From contig JANTQA010000029.1 in the NCBI GenBank assembly GCA_027625915.1, positions 124,001 through 188,000 of the forward strand: a stretch of 64,000 bases of DNA. The letters run 5' to 3'. A program made the translations under genes and the position numbers. This DNA is from Anaeramoeba flamelloides (lineage: Eukaryota > Metamonada > Anaeramoebidae). The number at the start of each line of letters is the position of its first letter. The first letter of the stretch is position 1. Below the pieces are notes generated by a model. That model was not told where the DNA came from. It made no database searches and worked only from the letters and a program-made list of their open reading frames with translations. Positions 59,641 through 64,000 of the stretch are shown here, piece after piece.

Positions 59641-60190
59641 ATAAACTAGATTCCAAAAATTTGGACACAGTTTAAACAGTGAAAGAACATCATTACTGCA
59701 CTTTAAATTCAATTTGGAAAGAATTTTGATTTTAAAAACTATTTCATTTTTTGTTTTTTTTGTTTTGTTTTCATTTCCTTTTTTGCAAGTTACGTAATCT
59801 GTTTCCTTAGATCTGAAATTTTTTTTCAATGGTTTATAGAAGGTTAGTGTTGAGTTTGTTAAATTGGAAAATAACATACAATTGGTAGATGGTATCTTAA
59901 CATTTGATAGATCAACAATTGTTGGTGACATTTCAACAAATTTACCAATACATTTTTTGTTTCGCTCGTTTCATTATTTTGGACACAGACTGATTTTTAT
60001 TTTTGAGTTTTATATTTTTTTCTTTTATTTGGATTAAAATGATTACTTATAAAAACATTAATAATGGGTTACTTAAATATTGCTTTATATTAGGTTTGGA
60101 AAAATACAATAAATTGAGTTTTTTTTTGCCTATTTTTGATTTTGGGTATGTCGAAATTTTTGGAATGGGGTTTATATCATTCAGGGCATA
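59641..60190 (-). repeat. Repeat R5, unit 1
   Basis: It shares CAAAAATTTGGACACAGTTT, AAAGAACATCA, TTTTGTTTTGTTTTCATTTC and GAGTTTGTTAAATTGGAAAA with unit 2, about 1 kb away in the same orientation. The minus strand reads protein-like in pieces (INPIPKISTYPKSKIGKKKL; SPTIVDLSNVKIPSTNCML). The TTTGGACACAG element occurs at both ends of this unit, recalling Tc1-type termini. Confidence 0.6.
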
Positions 60191-60234
60191 ATTGCCTCCT
60201 TTTGGAAAAAATTACTTTTCATATAATTTTAAAA

Positions 60235-60540
60235 ATAAATACACCCTCTATCAATATTATAACCACTAACAAGCCTGTAGGTTGAATCAGAACACTGATA
60301 AATAATCAAAATAAAAAAAGAAAATTTTAACATTTTTTTACAGATGCTTTTTATAAATAAATTGACTTTTCAGAAAATCGCATTGATCAAAACAGTTGTT
60401 TTGAAAATACATCATATTTATCCGGCAATTCAAGTAGTGTAACAGAATTACTTTTTATATATTACCAGTTATAATAAAAAGACCTTCTTGGATTATTGCG
60501 AGTTAAGATATGTTTAATAATAATATCTTTTCTATTTAAG
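60235..60540 (+). repeat. Repeat R10
   Basis: TATAACCACTAACAAGCCTG then GGTTGAATCAGA, and GAGTTAAGATATGTTTAATA, match blocks of BTB intron 1 in reverse orientation. Confidence 0.45.
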
Positions 60541-60651
60541 GACTTTTAGTTTTTTTGATAATTCAAGAAACAATCAACTTTTTAGATTATTTTCGTAACC
60601 ATTGATCCATATATTATCTCTGGGTTTAATTTTTTACCATTCTAGGCAAAT

Positions 60652-61200
60652 AAACTAAATTCCAAAAATTTGGACACAGTTTAAACAGTGGAAAGAACAT
60701 CAAGACTACAATTTACATTCAATTTGGAAATTATTTATGATTTTACAAACTATTTCATTTTTTGTCTTTTTTGTTTTGTTTTCATTTTTTTTCCAGTTCC
60801 TTAATCTTTTTTTCTACATCTGTAATTTTTTTTCGATGGTTGATAGAAGGTCAGTGCTGAGTTTGTTAAATTGGAAAATCACATACAATTTGTTGATATA
60901 ATCTTATCATTTGATCGATCATATATTGTTGGTATAATTTCAACAAATTAACCAATGCATTTTTTGTTCCACTCGTTTCATTATTTTGGAAATTTGGAAA
61001 AACCTTCTTTTATTTTTAAGTTGTATATTTTTTTTTCTCTTATTTGTATAAAAATGATTTCTTATAATAACATTAATATTGGATAATTTAAACGTGATTT
61101 TATATCATGTTTGAAAAAATATAATAAATTGGTTGTTTTTTTTTATGCCTATTTTTGATTTAGGTTAGGTCCAAAATTTTGAAATGGAGTTTATTATATA
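60652..61200 (-). repeat. Repeat R5, unit 2
   Basis: Collinear with unit 1 over about 540 bp. The second TTTGGACACAG is lost (TTTTGGAAATTTGG). Its minus strand has a partly different set of open pieces (ALVNLLKLYQQYMIDQMIRL; ITDVEKKIKELEKK). Confidence 0.6.
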
Positions 61201-61489
61201 GCAAAAATATTCATTTTTTTAGAAATATTTTCTTTAATTCAAATGAAAATAATATGCTTTAATTCGATTTGTAAAGAAGTTATAAGATTTATTTCATATA
61301 AACTATTTTACAGTCAATGTGAACAAATGTTTGAATTGATTCTAATTAGAGGGTTTGTATTAAGTATTAGAAGAAATTATTTATTTTGGAAAATTTCAAA
61401 ATTGGAATCTTTTTTTTTCATTTTTTTCAATTTAATGTATATAATTATTTTGAAATTTTTTTTTTCAAATTACAAGATCTATAGTCACT

Positions 61490-61790
61490 AAGTGAAAGTT
61501 TGCCATCCAAATATTACTAAAACACTGTGGATTCCTGTAGAATAGCGTTTTGGATTTCTTTTGGTTTTTTCTTTGAATCTTCAATTCAAGATCAAAATGA
61601 AGATGATTGTTTTTTCTCAACCATACTTGATGTTTTGAGATTTTCAATATAAACAAAAAGAAATAGATTGGTCAGTATTACTACACAGTAGTTTCAACTA
61701 GTTTTCCAGGCTCTATTATTCTACTTCTATATTATTTGTTTTTTTAATTTCTATTACTAAAAATATCAATATTTGGAAAATTTATTAGCA
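61490..61790 (-). repeat. Dispersed repeat R1, inverted copy
   Basis: Reverse complement shares AAGATCAAAATGAAG-type, TTTTTTCTCAACC and GATTTTCAATATAAAC blocks with the 23- and 31-kb copies. The frame seen at 23 kb is not maintained. Confidence 0.45.
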
Positions 61791-63489
61791 AACATAGATA
61801 GTAACAAAGTTTATAAATTTACTTTTTTGAAAAACAAAATTCTTTCAAATAACCAAAATCACACATCAAAAATTGGGGTTTGAATAATATTTATCCAAAA
61901 TTGAACTTTAATCATTAATTTATGTGTTTTTTTTTTAAAAATATTCAAAAATAAATGATTTCTGTAAAATAACTGTAATCATTTTGACTGTTTTTAAAAA
62001 AGTGAGGGTCAATAGTTTCCAAAATATTTTATCTCTTACAAGTTGATTTAATATTTTGGTGTGCTGAGTAAGATAATTAAAAATTTTATTCTCAATTTTT
62101 TATATTTGTAAGAAAAAATTTTTTTAAAATTTCTGCAAAAATAATCTCAAAAAATAAAAATTTAACATTTTATCTTTGTTAAAATAAAATTAATAATTCC
62201 AAACTTTAGAATTGGTTAGGGAATTCTCAAGGTTTTTATTCAACAATTAAATCCTCATGTCTTGAAAATAAATATAATTTGTTGAAAATATTCAAAAAAG
62301 TAATGTTCAATGCTTTGTATTCAAAGCTTGTTATGAAAAAAGTTCACTTGATTATCTTCTTTTAAATTCTTAAATCTGGCTGGCTATTTAGGGATTCTGA
62401 GTTTACTAAACAGGTACCCAAATAGAATCAATATAATAACCATAAAAATAATATATATCCAAATTCCAATATAAATTTTAGAAAGCCCAAAATTAATATA
62501 AGAAAAGTACAAAATAAAGTAAAATTTTACTCCATTTATTATTCAAAAGCCAGTGTCCAATACTACATTCTAATTTGTTAAATGTCCTAAAGTTAAATTG
62601 AAATTTTTGATTTTTATTAATCAAACGATTTTAAAAATGCCACTCTTGTGTTTAAAAAGAAATTACAATTTCTTTCCTCAAAACTATCAAATTTCCAAAA
62701 AAGATTTGGTAACCATCAATATATAGTGTTTAAAAAGTAACCAAACAAAAAAGTATTCTATTTTTTATGAAAAACTAAAAAATGACCAAACAATTTATAA
62801 TTTTACGTGTCATTCAGAACAAGAATAGTATAACCCCTTTAAATACTTTCAAGACTTTTTGGAACTTTCAGACTGACATTCCTCAAAATTTCAGTCTCTG
62901 ATATTCTTTCAAATTTTTTCAAATTTCAAATACTGTATACACACTTTTATAAATCAAAAAAAGTGTAAAAAAAATAATTTACAAAAGATAACATTTTGTA
63001 ATTTAAGGGACTAGTCTTCTTTGACAACCAGGTAAAATTTTAAAATATGTTATTGGTGGTATTTTCTACTTACAAATTTTGTCGATCCCAAGTGTCAAAA
63101 AATTCTGATCGACATAGAAAGCCATAAAAAAGAATATTTTTATTTAGATAAGATCAATTTTTTTTTCCCTTTTTTCTGAAAAAGAAAACATATTAAATTC
63201 GTTTTTTTTCTCACAATTTACCTAGTTTTTACCCCGCTTATTGTAAGTTGGATCATTATTATACAATAACATTTCTTTGTTACCTGTAATATTAATATAA
63301 AGATTTTTTTTCTTTTTTGGGATAAAACTTTTAGTTAACAAAAAAAATTGATATATTTAACCGATTAAAAAATAATTGTATTTTTTTAAGAATAGTAGTT
63401 ATAATAATCAAAGTTTTAAAGTCATGTAAAAATTTCACTCTGAATTTTTGTTTTTGTATTAAGACAAAATTCGATTTTTCAAAATAAAA

Positions 63490-64000
63490 TTTTCTTGAAG
63501 ATATTTGGGAATTAGTTAATTTTATCCTCACAATTCAAAATCATTTTTTTTCTGCCAAAAATGAATTGAATTGTTATAAGGATTCTTGTAAATAAGACCA
63601 AACAATTTGTTAAAAAAATTTTTCAAAATTGAAAATTTTTTTGCAATTTTTTTTCATTTTTTGAAAACCAGAAAACAACTTTTTCAAAAACTTTAAATAA
63701 AAAAATTTTTTTGCTTAATAGATCTCAATTTAATTGATAAACTGTGATTAAGCTTCTACCGAATATTCATTTATTGAATCACCTCTACTTCCTTTAGTTT
63801 TATTGGCTGAGACTTGAATTGAAATGTCAATTATTAAGAATAACTAAATAATTATTTTCTTCCAGAATCAATACTTTTCAACCTAAAACAAAAAATATGT
63901 TTTCCCATTTTCAAGAATTAACTTAATTCTTAAACAAAATAATAGGTTACTTTTTTTTGTTTTATATTGGAAACATGTAAATTTTGAATTTCAAAAAAGA
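63490..64000 (+). repeat. Repeat R2, copy 2 (runs off the window)
   Basis: Collinear with 33865-34400, including GAAGATATTTGGGAATTAGT, TTTTTCAAAATTGAAAATTT and AGAATTAACTTAATTCTTAA. Confidence 0.6.

Larger units (their letters stand above)
59598..64000. other. Right-hand intergenic region, repeat-bearing
   Basis: Contains the duplicated unit R5 (59641-60190; 60652-61200), R10 (60235-60540), inverted R1 (61490-61790) and R2 (63490 to the edge). 61800-63480 shows nothing I can support beyond an isolated GGGACTAGTC end at about 63007. Confidence 0.6.

Noticed and set aside
1-64000. CRISPR arrays, bacterial operons, virus-like or LTR elements
   Set aside because: No regularly spaced direct repeats with spacers, no long terminal direct repeats, no capsid, envelope or integrase-like sequence; the LINE motifs account for the only reverse-transcriptase signal.

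Overview
This window reads as a chromosome segment of a very AT-rich, intron-bearing unicellular eukaryote. There are no bacterial operons. Introns are GT-AG, intergenic DNA is long and saturated with A and T tracts, and several proteins carry long Lys/Glu/Gln-rich linkers. The gene set (twinfilin, a possible CARMIL-type protein, a BTB-BACK-F5/8C protein, an ADA2 adaptor) fits an amoeboid protist. Anaeramoeba or a similarly AT-rich amoeba is my guess by style; the sequence does not prove it.

Nine protein-coding genes are supported, five of them assembled here from exons with matching splice phases. From left to right: a 5'-only pair of exons of a possible CARMIL-type PH protein (697-1881, minus); a candidate divergent CtIP/Sae2-like DNA-end-resection factor (5737-7005, plus); ADA2, a SAGA-type histone acetyltransferase adaptor with its ZZ finger on a separate exon (11961-16549, minus); V-ATPase subunit G (17557-17922, plus); a BTB-BACK-F5/8C protein (24446-30945, plus); an organelle-targeted chaperonin 10 (36043-36405, plus); twinfilin with a start codon split by an intron (40823-42283, minus); an extended SDR/NAD-dependent epimerase-like protein (50238-51738, plus); and an ADP-ribosylglycohydrolase (56075-59597, plus). 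These are unrelated housekeeping and regulatory genes, not a cluster. Introns fall into two sizes: short ones of 86-241 nt and long ones of 770-3220 nt. Four of the five long introns hold repeats or inverted repeats.

Most of the remaining DNA is a graveyard of dispersed repeats. I see: (A) seven copies of an almost fully palindromic ~200-bp MITE with TA target sites and CAGT termini, five of them within 2.4 kb at 43.8-46.2 kb; (B) a second ~165-bp MITE family ending in CTGGTATTTGAA; several single inverted-repeat elements; decayed LINE fragments at 7.0-9.1, 35.0-35.3 and 53.3-54.2 kb that share a 3' hairpin next to an A-rich tail; two repeat families (X and Y) that appear reciprocally nested at 37.1-38.25 and 54.3-55.3 kb; and further families R1, R2, R3, R5, R8 and R10. 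No virus-like elements, CRISPR arrays, rRNA or convincing tRNA genes were found. I found no clearly new multi-gene system. The points most worth following are the CtIP-like protein, the split-ATG twinfilin, the palindromic MITE with its internal motif array, and the LINE 3' hairpin whose stem differs by compensating changes.
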